64,000 nt of DNA from an uncultured Paracoccaceae bacterium (GCA_943787785.1 CALSNT010000005.1:79396-143395), one strand, 5' to 3'. Positions 38,108 to 47,217 are shown, counted from the stretch's first letter. Notes: a model not told the origin generated them from the letters alone. Program-made: numbers and translations.

Positions 38108-38668
38108 ATGACCCAAACGACTCGTCGTGCGCTGATTGCAAGCGCATCCGCTGCCGCGTTCCTGACGTCGGCTTGTATGAATACGGTCGGCAGCCAGGGC
38201 GGCGCGATTATTGACCAGCGCGTCGACCAGACGCTGAACCACCTCTATCAAAATCACCCCGGCGTGGCCGAGGTTGGCCGCAACGCGGCGGGCATCCTGG
38301 TCATGCCGCTGGTGACCGAGGCGGGCCTCGGCATCGGGGGCAGTTATGGACGCGGCGCGTTGCGCGTTCAGGGCGTGACGGTTGATTATTACTCGGCCGC
38401 GCAGATTAGCGCCGGCTTGCAGATCGGGGCGCAGCAATACGCGCACGTCCTGTTCTTTATGACCGACCAAAGCCTCACCAATTTCCGTACCACCATAGGC
38501 TGGTCCGCCGGGGCAGATGCGGAATACGCCGTAATGGATCAGGGTGAGAACATCTCGGCCGAAACGATCACCACGTTGGAACCGGTCGTCGCGGTTATTT
38601 TCGGTCAGGCCGGTTTGATTGCCAGCGCCGTGATCGAAGGCACCAAGTACACGCGGATCATTCCCTGA
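38108..38668 (+). CDS. SYLF/YSC84-domain lipoprotein
   Basis: This 186-residue protein has a signal peptide and a lipobox-like LTSAC near residues 19-23 (MTQTTRRALIASASAAAFLTSAC), so it is probably a lipoprotein exported by Tat or Sec. The rest is a single SYLF (lipid-binding) domain: GILVMPLVTEAGLGIGGSYG, then YYSAAQISAGLQIGAQQY and ADAEYAVM. Bacterial members are periplasmic or outer-membrane attached and poorly understood. Its end overlaps the convergent MFS gene by 11 bp. Confidence 0.87.
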   Translation: MTQTTRRALIASASAAAFLTSACMNTVGSQGGAIIDQRVDQTLNHLYQNHPGVAEVGRNAAGILVMPLVTEAGLGIGGSYGRGALRVQGVTVDYYSAAQISAGLQIGAQQYAHVLFFMTDQSLTNFRTTIGWSAGADAEYAVMDQGENISAETITTLEPVVAVIFGQAGLIASAVIEGTKYTRIIP

Positions 38669-39863
38669 CCTCGTCGGGGACGGTCTGCATCAGTGCCAGC
38701 GCCAGGATTGCGTAAACCAGAACCCCGGTCGCCACCGGCAGGGGGGACCCCGCGAATGCCTGACCCAGTGGCACTGCCAACAGCCCGCCGACGATTGTGG
38801 CGGTTGCTGAGATGACCGAGGCCGCCATTCCCGCAATGTGACCCATCGGCTCCATCGCCAATGCGTTCAGGTTGCCAATGGTCAGCCCGGCCTGAAAGAA
38901 AATACCAATCATCCATACGAAAGTAAGCCAAAAGAACGGGTCACCGATGGCGCCGGTCGCATAGGTCGTCAGCGCCATGACGAAGCTCAGCACGATTTGC
39001 CCCACCAATGTGGCGCGGACCAGAAAGCGCATCCCAAGCCGCCCGACGAGCTGGGCATTCAGGAATGCGCCCGATCCGGCCAAAATCGAGATTGCGCCGA
39101 AATACAGCGGAAACTCTACGCCAAGTCCGAATGTCCCGTCGAAAATCGGCTGGGCGCTGATCAGCACCGCAAACAACATCGCGAAACACGGCGTCTGCAC
39201 GGCGGTGGCGGCCATAACCTGTCGATTGCGTAAGACTTCGATCAGGGCGGCCCATAGGCGACGAGGCCGGAATGGGACGCGGTTTTCGCTTAGGCGCGTT
39301 TCGGCCTGGCGCAGTCCCAGCCAAGCGACTGTCAGCGCCGAAAAGATGATGAAGGCGATGAAGATTCCGCGCCATCCGGCAAAGGCAATGATTCCGGCTC
39401 CGATTGTCGGTGCTATCGCCGGCACCAGCGTGAAGACGATCATCACGAAGCTTACCAGACGCGCCATTTCCCGCCCCGAGTAGAGGTCGCGGATCATCGC
39501 GACCGCGGCGACCCTTGGCCCTGCGGCTCCCAGCCCTTGCAGGGCGCGCGCGGCGAACATCATCTCCAACCCCTCGGCCCGCCAGGCGAGTGCGGAGGCG
39601 AAAATGTAAAGCGCGGCCCCGCCAAGCATCGTCGCTTTACGCCCGAAAGCGTCCGATATTGGTCCCGCGAACAGCGTGCCAATACCCAGGCCGACAACAA
39701 AGCTGATAACGATCCCTTGGGCGATGTTCGGGGCGTCCGGCGTCAATTCGGCGGCGATCTCCGGTAGCGCGGGCAGCATCGAGTCGATCGAAAAGGCGAC
39801 TGTGGCGGCCAGCATCGCCATCAGGGCGACGAACTCGGTATAGGGCAGGCGGCGATGGGTCAT
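38658..39863 (-). CDS. Bcr/CflA-type multidrug efflux MFS transporter
   Basis: This is a 401-residue inner-membrane protein with twelve predicted helices. SIDSMLPALPEIAAEL is the DHA1 motif of the first helix, GPISDAFGRKATMLGG is MFS motif A, and RALQGLGAAGPRVAAVAMIRDLY matches motif B/C of the Bcr group. It would export drugs or metabolites using the proton gradient; the substrate is unknown. The ATG at 39861-39863 overlaps the stop of the methyltransferase-like gene (ATGA), indicating coupling. Confidence 0.9.
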   Translation of the reverse strand: MTHRRLPYTEFVALMAMLAATVAFSIDSMLPALPEIAAELTPDAPNIAQGIVISFVVGLGIGTLFAGPISDAFGRKATMLGGAALYIFASALAWRAEGLEMMFAARALQGLGAAGPRVAAVAMIRDLYSGREMARLVSFVMIVFTLVPAIAPTIGAGIIAFAGWRGIFIAFIIFSALTVAWLGLRQAETRLSENRVPFRPRRLWAALIEVLRNRQVMAATAVQTPCFAMLFAVLISAQPIFDGTFGLGVEFPLYFGAISILAGSGAFLNAQLVGRLGMRFLVRATLVGQIVLSFVMALTTYATGAIGDPFFWLTFVWMIGIFFQAGLTIGNLNALAMEPMGHIAGMAASVISATATIVGGLLAVPLGQAFAGSPLPVATGVLVYAILALALMQTVPDEVRE

Positions 39864-40423
39864 TCCCGCGAGCCAATCGTGAATGGCGTCCAACCGACCC
39901 GCGCAGAGTAGTCAGAAAATGCAGGATAGCGTTCTGCGAGGAACCGGTCCTCGACCCGCGCGGCATAGATCAGTGCAAACGAACCGGTGACGACGACCAG
40001 CCATCCCGAAATCGTGCCCGCGAACAATGCTATACCAATCAGCGTCGCGATCTGGCCCAGGTACTGAGGGTGCCGCCAACGGGCATGGACACCTGACGCG
40101 ACCAGCCGTTCGGTCCAGCCGCTGGTCCCGCGCAGTCCAATTGCTGCGATGCCTTGCGTCTGGATGATCGAGCCAAGGGTCGAAATGCCGCCGCCTAGCC
40201 CCCAGCGCAACCAGACCGGCAGGCCAAGCGCATTCCAGTCGGACGTCGCGGTGCGGATCAGCCCCACGTAGATCGCGATAGTCAGCCCCCAGGCCCAGAG
40301 CGCCGTGAACCAATGGCCCTGATGTGGCGGCCAAAGACGGCGCGTGGGTTGGCGGTCCGACCAATACAACACCGCAATCCAAATGAACGACGCGCCAAGT
40401 CCAAGGGTTAACGCAATGCTCAT
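39860..40423 (-). CDS. Isoprenylcysteine methyltransferase-like membrane protein
   Basis: This is a 187-residue protein with about five hydrophobic helices. The C-terminal half carries the ICMT/NnrU/PEMT-type signature: GVHARWRHPQYLGQIATLIGIAL binds S-adenosylmethionine through the RHPxY segment, and EDRFLAERYPAFSDYSARV is the conserved tail. It probably methylates a lipid or small hydrophobic molecule; the substrate is unknown. It is translated together with the MFS transporter. The 245 bases upstream (40424-40668) hold only a roseobacter-type intergenic repeat. Confidence 0.8.
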   Translation of the reverse strand: MSIALTLGLGASFIWIAVLYWSDRQPTRRLWPPHQGHWFTALWAWGLTIAIYVGLIRTATSDWNALGLPVWLRWGLGGGISTLGSIIQTQGIAAIGLRGTSGWTERLVASGVHARWRHPQYLGQIATLIGIALFAGTISGWLVVVTGSFALIYAARVEDRFLAERYPAFSDYSARVGWTPFTIGSRE

Positions 40424-40668
40424 TCAGTCGCCGACGCCCGCGTCGATCGTCGCGCACCCAACAGCAACGCCCAAAAGGACGGAAGTGTTTGGACAATGCC
40501 AATGCGCGCGGCCACATAGCCTGCAGAAAGACGTGCAATAATCATGAGATCATCTGAGATACCAAACGCATATGCATCGTCTTTTCGTCAAAATACCTCG
40601 GGGAGATCTGGAGGGGCTGGCCCCACCGGCCATCGCGGCCTGACGCGAAGCAGGCATGACAGCCAACT

Positions 40669-41331
40669 TCATGTCGCGGGCGCATCTTTCGGCGCTTCCG
40701 CGACCTGCTTGGCGATATCCTCGATCACACGCACCCACAGGTCCGGCGGTTGCGCGCCGGGCAGGGCGTGCTGATTGGCAACCACGAATGTCGGCACACC
40801 GGTCACGCCCTTTTCACGGGCATGGGCATCGCGGGCGCGGATGTCGTCGATGTCTGCCTCGCTATCGAACAGCCGCTCGGTTATGGCGCGGTCCATACCG
40901 GCAGCCTCGGCGATATCCAGCAGAACCCCCCGGTCGCCTATGTCTTTCCCCTCTGCGAAATAGGCGCGGAACAGCGAGGCGACTACGGCTGTCTGACGCC
41001 CTTCCAGCCCCGACCAGTGGATCAGGCGGTGCGCGTCGATCGTGTTGGGCGTGCGCTTCATGGCGGCGAAGTCAATCTCCAGCCCGGCTGCTTTCGCCGC
41101 GTCCTCGATCTGGCCATAGACTTTCACTGCGTTCTCTTTGCCACCGAACTTGGTCTCGAGATACGTCCGCCGATCCATACCGCCCTCTGGCATCTCAGGA
41201 TTTAGCTGGAATGGGTGCCATTCGATCGTAAATGGGTGGTCCGGATGTGCCTGGATTGCCTTGTCCAGATTAGCCTTGCCAATATAGCACCAGGGGCAAA
41301 TCGGATCAGACAGGATATCGAGCTTAACCAT
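40669..41331 (-). CDS. DsbA-family oxidoreductase (FrnE-like)
   Basis: This is a 220-residue cytoplasmic thioredoxin-fold protein starting MVKLDILSDPICPWCYIGK. The CPWC motif with following YIGK, the RTPNTIDAHRLIHWSGLEG stretch and GVTGVPTFVVANQHALPGAQP (cis-Pro loop) are typical of FrnE/2-hydroxychromene-2-carboxylate isomerase relatives. It probably acts in thiol redox or isomerisation. The start ATG 41329-41331 overlaps the end of the ligase gene by 8 bp, so the two are coupled. Confidence 0.88.
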   Translation of the reverse strand: MVKLDILSDPICPWCYIGKANLDKAIQAHPDHPFTIEWHPFQLNPEMPEGGMDRRTYLETKFGGKENAVKVYGQIEDAAKAAGLEIDFAAMKRTPNTIDAHRLIHWSGLEGRQTAVVASLFRAYFAEGKDIGDRGVLLDIAEAAGMDRAITERLFDSEADIDDIRARDAHAREKGVTGVPTFVVANQHALPGAQPPDLWVRVIEDIAKQVAEAPKDAPAT

Positions 41332-42814
41332 TCTCGGCCTCATATTTATCACGCAGGGCGCGACGCAGCAGCTTGTTGTTGGCCCCACGCGGCAGGGTGT
41401 CTGCATGGACCCAGATGCGTGGACATTTATAATTTGCCAGCCGGGTGGCAACATGAGCGGTCAGAGTGGCCTCCGCCAGTGGCGATGTCGAGACATAGAA
41501 TGCTGCGATCAGGGTAGTGTCGGGGGCCGTGCGAACCTCGACGGCAGCAGCCTCCGAGATGTCGGGATGGGCCGTCAGCGCAGTCTCCACTTCCAACGGG
41601 CTGACCCGGAAACCGCCTGCGTTCAGCATGTCGTCAGCGCGACCCAGATAGGTTACGGCGCCGATGGCATCCATCGAGCCGATATCGCCGGTGGTGAACC
41701 AATCGCCCCCCAAGCGGTCATCGCCAAGGTACCCCAGCATCAGTCCCGGATCGTGCCGGTGAATGGCAATGGTGCCGGGGGTGTCAGGTGGTGCGGGTGC
41801 GCCATCGCTCAGGATTGCAATACGCCGACCGGATTGGGGATATCCCAGCGTTCCGGGTGGGGCGGGTCGCGTCGGGCAACCTGAAATGAAAGTAGAACAC
41901 TCTGACATTCCGAAGGCCTCGTGAATTTCGGTGTCGGTGGCGTCCTGCCAGCGCGCGCGTGTGGCATCGGGTAGTTTTTCGCCGGCTGACAAGCCGTGGC
42001 GCAGGGCGGGCATCGGCGGGATATCGGCGCGCAACATCTGGCGGTAGACCCCCGGAGCGGCGGCGAAGATCGTGGCGTGGTGCTCGCGCAGCAGATCGGG
42101 CAGGGTGGTCGCAGGTGTTCCGGCGGCTGGGATCAGCGCCGTTGCCCCGACCGCCCACGGATCAAGCAATCCAGTCCCCAGCGTATACGTCCAGTTGAAC
42201 GCACCTGCGTGCAACAGCCGGTCTTCGCGGGTCAGCCCGTACCACCCGTCCCACATCATCCGGCGCGCCCAAATCGCGCGATGGGCATGGATCACTCCGC
42301 GCGCGCGCCCTCCGGTACCGGAGGTGTAAACGATATACGCAGGGCGGTTGGGGTCTCCGAGTATCGGCTCCAATGGCGGGCTGTCGGCAAGCGCGCGCAA
42401 ATCATTCAGCGACAGAACCGGGCAGGATAGCGGATCGGGGAGGGCGACTCCCGGCGCCGACAGGATCAGCGACGGATCCAGATCATTGGCGATGGCGGTG
42501 ATCTCGGGCACCGTCAGGCTGGCTGACGTCGGCACCGGGATCAGATCAGCTGCAATCGCGGCCAGGTAAGCGACCGGGAAATCAGCTGTATTGTTCAGGC
42601 GCAACAGCACCCGCGCCCCGCGCGGCAGCCCGAGCGAAGCGAGGCCCCCTGCCGTTCCAAGAACCGTCTGTCGCAGTCGACCATAACTCCAACGGGTCGC
42701 CCTGTCGTCCAGCAACTGCAACGCAATCCGTTGGTCCGAAGCGCCCGATCCGAAAAGGACATAGGCGGCAAGGTTGAACGGCGTCGGGCAGGAGGGGGGC
42801 GAAGCAGTTGGCAT
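41324..42814 (-). CDS. AMP-dependent acyl-CoA ligase (benzoate-CoA ligase-like)
   Basis: This is a 496-residue enzyme of the ANL superfamily. The phosphate loop YIVYTSGTGGRARGVIHAH, the A5 motif IHEAFGMSECSTF, the A7 motif DWFTTGDIG and the A10 lysine region LPRGANNKLLRRALRD are all present. It activates a carboxylic acid to acyl-AMP and then to acyl-CoA; the HRAIWA stretch after the P-loop recalls benzoate and 4-hydroxybenzoate ligases, but the acid is not certain. The ATG at 42812-42814 is preferred to one 36 bp upstream. It diverges from the bicupin gene at 43001. Confidence 0.88.
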   Translation of the reverse strand: MPTASPPSCPTPFNLAAYVLFGSGASDQRIALQLLDDRATRWSYGRLRQTVLGTAGGLASLGLPRGARVLLRLNNTADFPVAYLAAIAADLIPVPTSASLTVPEITAIANDLDPSLILSAPGVALPDPLSCPVLSLNDLRALADSPPLEPILGDPNRPAYIVYTSGTGGRARGVIHAHRAIWARRMMWDGWYGLTREDRLLHAGAFNWTYTLGTGLLDPWAVGATALIPAAGTPATTLPDLLREHHATIFAAAPGVYRQMLRADIPPMPALRHGLSAGEKLPDATRARWQDATDTEIHEAFGMSECSTFISGCPTRPAPPGTLGYPQSGRRIAILSDGAPAPPDTPGTIAIHRHDPGLMLGYLGDDRLGGDWFTTGDIGSMDAIGAVTYLGRADDMLNAGGFRVSPLEVETALTAHPDISEAAAVEVRTAPDTTLIAAFYVSTSPLAEATLTAHVATRLANYKCPRIWVHADTLPRGANNKLLRRALRDKYEAENG

Positions 42815-43000
42815 TGTGGTTGAGCTACGGATGAGGTGCGCGATTGGCAAGCCTCGGCACGCGTCCCAACGTTCATTGAATGTGCGGCGCGTCGGCGCGT
42901 GCTTTACTCTTTGGTGGTGGTCCAGCCCCGGGAAATCAGCGGAAAAAATTCGTCATCGATACTCTGGCCCCGTCGACACAGGCAGGCTAAACCTAGACGT

Positions 43001-43825
43001 ATGAGCACATATCACATCCCCGCAGGTGGCCTGCCTGACCAGAGCGACCTGATGACCGGTCGCGCTGTTTTCACGACCTCCTACGCATTCCTGCCTGCCG
43101 GTACGATGCGTGACATCACGACGAGTTATCTGCCGCATTGGGACAAGACCCGTCTGTGGGTTCTGGCTCGCCCCTTGTCTGGGTTTTCCGAGACCTTCTC
43201 GCACTACCTCACAGAGGTGGCTCCGGGCGGTGGCAGTACGACCCCGGAACCTGATCCGCAGGCCGAGGCGGTGCTATTTGTCGTTGCCGGTTCGCCGCGA
43301 CTGACGCTGGACGGTGTGGCGCATGACCTGGCACCCGGCGGTTTTGCCTTCATCCCACCCGGATCGGACTGGTCTCTGGCAAATCCGGCCGACGACGCGG
43401 CGACCTTCCATTGGATACGCAAACGCTATGAGCCGGTCGAGGGGATCGACCCTCCGGGAGCTTTTGTCACCTCCGACCAGACGACCCCACCAAACCCCTC
43501 TCCCGACACTGATGCCTGGGCCACGACGCGATTTGTCGACCGTGCCGATCTGGCCCACGACATGCACGTCAACATCGTGACCTTCCATCCCGGCGGCGTG
43601 ATCCCGTTCGAGGAAACCCATGTGATGGAACACGGCCTCTTCGTTCTGGAAGGCAAGGCAGTCTACAAACTCAACACCGACTGGGTTGAGGTTGAGGCAG
43701 GTGATTTCATGTGGCTGCGCGCGTTTTGTCCGCAGGCCTGCTATGCCGCCGGGCCGGGGCCCTTCCGCTATCTGCTTTATAAGGACGTCAATCGCCACGC
43801 CAAACTGGGATCATTCCAATGCTGA
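43001..43825 (+). CDS. allE: (S)-ureidoglycine aminohydrolase (bicupin)
   Basis: This 274-residue protein has two cupin halves. The second half carries the metal site in EETHVMEHGLFVLEGKAVY, followed by the AGDFMWLRAFCPQACYA strand typical of ureidoglycine aminohydrolases. The enzyme releases ammonia from (S)-ureidoglycine to give (S)-ureidoglycolate, which AllA, encoded at 48682, then cleaves. The start MSTYHIPAGGLP at 43001 fits the family N-terminus. The next gene overlaps its stop by 7 bp. Confidence 0.9.
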   Translation: MSTYHIPAGGLPDQSDLMTGRAVFTTSYAFLPAGTMRDITTSYLPHWDKTRLWVLARPLSGFSETFSHYLTEVAPGGGSTTPEPDPQAEAVLFVVAGSPRLTLDGVAHDLAPGGFAFIPPGSDWSLANPADDAATFHWIRKRYEPVEGIDPPGAFVTSDQTTPPNPSPDTDAWATTRFVDRADLAHDMHVNIVTFHPGGVIPFEETHVMEHGLFVLEGKAVYKLNTDWVEVEAGDFMWLRAFCPQACYAAGPGPFRYLLYKDVNRHAKLGSFQC

Positions 43826-44268
43826 GCGAAACAGACCGCCGCCACCTGCGCACCGCTTACGACGAGGCCAAGGCGGGCTTTGATGAAGGTGGCTGCCCAA
43901 TCGGCTCGGTTGTGGCGCGCGGGGATGAGGTGATCGGGCAGGGCCGCAACCAGCGCGTCCAGGGCGGCGATCCAATTGCGCACGGAGAGATGTCGGCGTT
44001 GCGCAACGCCGGTCGCCAAAAAACCTACCGCGACGTGACGCTCTATACGTCACTCAGCCCTTGCATGATGTGCGCCGGGACCATCGTTCAATTCGGCATC
44101 CCGCGCGTTGTCGTTGGCGAAAACAGGACCTTCGGCGGCAACGAAGAGTTTCTGCGCGAACGTGGAGTCGAGGTCATCATCGCCGACGATCCCGACTGCA
44201 CCGCCCTGATGACCCGCTTCATCGAGGAAAAGCCGGAGTTGTGGGCCGAGGACATTGCCGAGGATTGA
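43819..44268 (+). CDS. Cytosine deaminase-like (FCY1-type) nucleobase deaminase
   Basis: This is a 149-residue zinc deaminase with HGEMSAL (His ligand and catalytic Glu) and SPCMMCAG (two Cys ligands). The whole sequence follows the fungal cytosine deaminase FCY1 rather than the tRNA deaminase TadA: DVTLYTSLSPCMMCAGTI, FGIPRVVVGENRTF and the tail FIEEKPELWAEDIAE are nearly colinear with FCY1 from memory. The likely reaction is deamination of cytosine or a related base. It overlaps the bicupin gene, so a role with purine catabolism is plausible but unproven. Confidence 0.85.
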   Translation: MLSETDRRHLRTAYDEAKAGFDEGGCPIGSVVARGDEVIGQGRNQRVQGGDPIAHGEMSALRNAGRQKTYRDVTLYTSLSPCMMCAGTIVQFGIPRVVVGENRTFGGNEEFLRERGVEVIIADDPDCTALMTRFIEEKPELWAEDIAED

Positions 44269-44272
44269 CGCG

Positions 44273-45007
44273 TTGACGGATCGAGTTGCCATTGTAACCG
44301 GCGCGGCAGGCGGCATGGGACGCCATATCGTCTCGGCGCTGATGGCGGACGGCATCAAGGTCGCCGGACTTGACATCGACGCGGACGGGATTGGCGAAAT
44401 AGCCTCAGAACTGGGTGGCGACTTCCTGTCAGTCACGGTGGATCTGACCGATCCAGAGGCCGTCGCAGGCGCATTCGAATTGGTGGTCGAACGCTTTGGT
44501 GCCGTCGATATACTGATCAACAACGCGGGCACTTGCCTGATGTCGGAGTTTCCCGACATCCCGGCCCAGGAATTTGACCGCCAGATGGCACTTAATTTCT
44601 CAAGCGCGTTTCATTGCTGCCAGCAGGCGGTCGCGCTGATGCTGACCCGTCCCGGTGTAAAGAAGATCGTCAATATTTCGTCCAACGGCGCTTACAACTT
44701 CGACGTCTTTGATCCGCCGCATTACCGGGCCAGCAAGGCGGCCTTGGACACGCTGACCAAGGATCTGGCGCGCCGTTATGCGAGCGATAAGATTGCGGTG
44801 AATTCGATTGCGCCAGCGATGACCGAAACGCCACTTTTCAACGTGGTGAGCGAAGAAGTGCTGGAGAGGGCAATCTCCCAAATGCCGCACGGGCGCGCGA
44901 TGCAACCAGGTGAAATTGCCGCTTGGGTCGCGTTTCTGGTGTCCCCGGCAGGCGATATCTGTAGTGGCAATGTGATTATCCTCAATCAGGGGCGAGATGT
45001 GCGGTAG
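44273..45007 (+). CDS. Short-chain dehydrogenase/reductase
   Basis: This is a 244-residue SDR. A TTG at 44273 (MTDRVAIVTGAAGGMG) with GAGGA 8 bases upstream is the likely start; another TTG at 44255 is possible. TGAAGGMG is the cofactor motif, NNAG is present at ILINNAGTC, the catalytic Ser is in VNISSNGAY and the YxxxK is YRASK. The C-terminal GDICSGNVIILNQGRDV is a little unusual but full length. It follows the deaminase with four bases between them. The substrate is unknown. Confidence 0.87.
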   Translation: MTDRVAIVTGAAGGMGRHIVSALMADGIKVAGLDIDADGIGEIASELGGDFLSVTVDLTDPEAVAGAFELVVERFGAVDILINNAGTCLMSEFPDIPAQEFDRQMALNFSSAFHCCQQAVALMLTRPGVKKIVNISSNGAYNFDVFDPPHYRASKAALDTLTKDLARRYASDKIAVNSIAPAMTETPLFNVVSEEVLERAISQMPHGRAMQPGEIAAWVAFLVSPAGDICSGNVIILNQGRDVR

Positions 45008-45045
45008 GGTCGGATCGCGTTGGACGACATCCGCCGTAACGTGCA

Positions 45046-45095
45046 GGGCGGGCGAATGCATGGTGGCCTCGCCTTGATTCCATGCATAGAGAGCG
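45046..45095 (-). repeat. Dispersed repeat, copy 2
   Basis: Reverse-complement partner of 13824-13872 (see there). It lies in the 169-bp space between the convergent SDR and MBL-fold genes, where no other feature is visible. Confidence 0.75.
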
Positions 45096-45176
45096 CCGGG
45101 TTCGGGCGTCACCCAAGGTCCAAATCGGATGATGTTCGCTAACCGGAAATGTCCTCGCGACGGCCCTATTCCAAAG

Positions 45177-45935
45177 CTAACCGTAAAACTCTGGCGTCTT
45201 CTTCAGTTTCGGCCATTGCTCCGGGCTGTGGCCATAGATCACGAATGCACCTGTTTGATCGGCGAGGTCCATCAATCGCGCGCCGCTGGCAATCGCCAAC
45301 CCCTCATCCCAAGAGCCCGCAAACTTCTCGTCGATCTCGGCAGGGCGCGAGATGGCGTCGCTGACAATCAGCACCGGTCCGGTTTCCGGCAAGTCCATCA
45401 TCAGCGCCAACTGCCCCGGCGCATGACCGGGTACCAGCAGCACCTGCAGCGATGGCCCAATACGGGTGTCTTCGTTGATCAACAGATACTCCCGATCAGG
45501 CCAATCCATCGGCTGGATCGGCCCCCAATAGAGTGGTCTGTCCAGAGTCCGCTCCGCCGCCGCAATCAGGATCGGTGCCTGGGGAAACTCCGCAATGCCG
45601 CCGACGTGGTCGATATGTGTATGGGTCATAATCAGCAGGTTCACGTCCGCGTGCGTCTTTCCGGATTTTGCCAGTTGGGCCGCGGGCAGGTTGTCGTGGG
45701 TCAGCGACAAAACCACGCCAAAACCACCAAGCAGGTCCTCGTCCGATGCCGCCTTGGTGTTCTCGGCGTATTTCGCCGGGAAGCCGGTATCGATCAGGAT
45801 TGTCTCGTCGGCGTCAGTCTCGATCAGGAATCCACAGATGCCGATGACGCGCCCGTTTGCATGCACCTTGAACAGTCCGTAATCCAAAACATGCAGCGCA
45901 ACTGGCCGCCCCTTTACGTAGTCTGCGCTGGCCAT
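45177..45935 (-). CDS. Metallo-beta-lactamase-fold hydrolase (AHL-lactonase-like)
   Basis: This is a 252-residue protein. The dizinc motif is MTHTHIDHVGG, with later ligands in LLVPGHAPGQLALMM (His) and VLIVSDAISRP (Asp) and a C-terminal YGHSPEQWP (His). The spacing and the N-terminal LHVLDYGLFKVHANG fit the AttM/AiiB type of N-acyl-homoserine lactonases. Quorum quenching or cleavage of another lactone is possible. It diverges from the aminotransferase with a 38-bp gap. Confidence 0.85.
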   Translation of the reverse strand: MASADYVKGRPVALHVLDYGLFKVHANGRVIGICGFLIETDADETILIDTGFPAKYAENTKAASDEDLLGGFGVVLSLTHDNLPAAQLAKSGKTHADVNLLIMTHTHIDHVGGIAEFPQAPILIAAAERTLDRPLYWGPIQPMDWPDREYLLINEDTRIGPSLQVLLVPGHAPGQLALMMDLPETGPVLIVSDAISRPAEIDEKFAGSWDEGLAIASGARLMDLADQTGAFVIYGHSPEQWPKLKKTPEFYG

Positions 45936-45973
45936 ATAGCGTCCCCCTCGATCCAGCCAATCGCGGAGCGGCC

Positions 45974-47095
45974 ATGAAAGTCAAGATTCACACGCTGTTC
46001 CAGTATCTTCTGGAAACCACCGAGGCCGCGCCGGAAGCGGTTGTCGGGTTTTCCCTGTCGCAGTCGCCCCGGTTGGGGGAGTATCTGGACGAGCTTGACC
46101 CCGACATGTCACTTGACTGGAACCAGCGATCATTCCGGGGCCTGCCAGAACTGCGTAATCATGTTTTGCGTCAGGCCGGGCTTGAGGACAGTTGCGCACC
46201 GGACGACGTGCTGATCACGGCTGGGGCGGCTGAGGCGAATTATCTGGCGATCATGCAGTTGCTGGAACCCGGCGACGAGATTGTTATTGAAACGCCCGGC
46301 TGGCCACAGGCCGAGGTGCTGGCGAAGTCCGTCGGCGTGAATATCCGCAAGGTTCGACGCGATGAGGCGCAGGCGTGGAACCTCTCATCTGAGGATCTGG
46401 CGGCAGCAGTGACCCCGAAGACCAAGCTGATTTTCCTGACCAACCCGAACAATCCCACCGGCCGGATGCTGGATCGCGCCGCATTGGGGGAAATCGTCGA
46501 GATCGCCCGGAGAGCTGGCGCATGGCTGATCGTGGATGAGGTTTATGCAGGCCTCGAATGGGTCGGCCCACGCGCGCCCTCGATTGCGGGAATGTATGAA
46601 CGTGGCATCACGGTGGGCAGTGTGTCGAAGGCGCTGGGGTTGCAGGGTTTGCGCACCGGGTGGCTGATATGCCGCGATCCGGGGTTGGTGATGGATGCGG
46701 TGATCCGACGCGAAAACTCCAGCGAGATCATGAACATCATGGGCGAGGCGATTGCCGAGATAGCTCTGCGACCTGAGCGATACGATGCCGCGATGGAGCG
46801 CGCCCGTGCCGACGGGTTGACCAATCTGGAGCAGCTGGACCGATTTGTCACCGGCCAACCGCGCCTGTCTTGGGTCCGCCCTGAGGCGGGATTGATTGGC
46901 CTCGCCCGCCTGCAAGCTGATATCGACGGGGACGAATTCGCCAAGCGCCTGCTGGCCGATCCCTACCGGACCTTCCTGTTGCCCGGCAGTGCCTATGAAC
47001 AGCCGCAACATATCCGACTTGGGGTTGGTGGGGGTGAGGGAGTGAACCTTGAGCTTGGATTAGCGAGGGTGGCGGCGTTGCTTGCGACGCTTTAG
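45974..47095 (+). CDS. PLP-dependent class I/II aminotransferase
   Basis: This 373-residue fold-type I enzyme has the cofactor Lys in SVSKALGLQGLRTGW, the Asn and Asp contacts in LTNPNNPTGRML and LIVDEVYAGLEW, and the C-terminal Arg in QPQHIRLGVGGG. It starts MKVKIHTLFQYLLETT. It is not of the class V type used by known ureidoglycine-glyoxylate aminotransferases, so a direct step in purine breakdown is not implied. The substrate is unknown. Confidence 0.87.
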   Translation: MKVKIHTLFQYLLETTEAAPEAVVGFSLSQSPRLGEYLDELDPDMSLDWNQRSFRGLPELRNHVLRQAGLEDSCAPDDVLITAGAAEANYLAIMQLLEPGDEIVIETPGWPQAEVLAKSVGVNIRKVRRDEAQAWNLSSEDLAAAVTPKTKLIFLTNPNNPTGRMLDRAALGEIVEIARRAGAWLIVDEVYAGLEWVGPRAPSIAGMYERGITVGSVSKALGLQGLRTGWLICRDPGLVMDAVIRRENSSEIMNIMGEAIAEIALRPERYDAAMERARADGLTNLEQLDRFVTGQPRLSWVRPEAGLIGLARLQADIDGDEFAKRLLADPYRTFLLPGSAYEQPQHIRLGVGGGEGVNLELGLARVAALLATL

Positions 47096-47190
47096 GTCCG
47101 GAGCCTTTTTGCCCGGCATCAAGCTCGTGGGGCACCGGGAGAGCGACCCTCTTCCCCAAAGGCCGGCACTCGCCCGGCTTGCAACAAGAA

Positions 47191-47217
47191 AAAGGCCCCC
47201 GAAATTCGGAGGCCTTT
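47191..47217 (-). terminator. Terminator after the NCS2 permease gene
   Basis: Arms of 13 bases (AAAGGCCCCCGAA / TTCGGAGGCCTTT) with one mismatch. On the minus strand TTTTTCTTG follows. It lies 24 bp past the permease stop and could also serve the convergent aminotransferase gene. Confidence 0.85.

Noticed and set aside
45974..47095. Ureidoglycine-glyoxylate aminotransferase
   Set aside because: The fold class I/II motifs differ from the class V enzymes known for that reaction.
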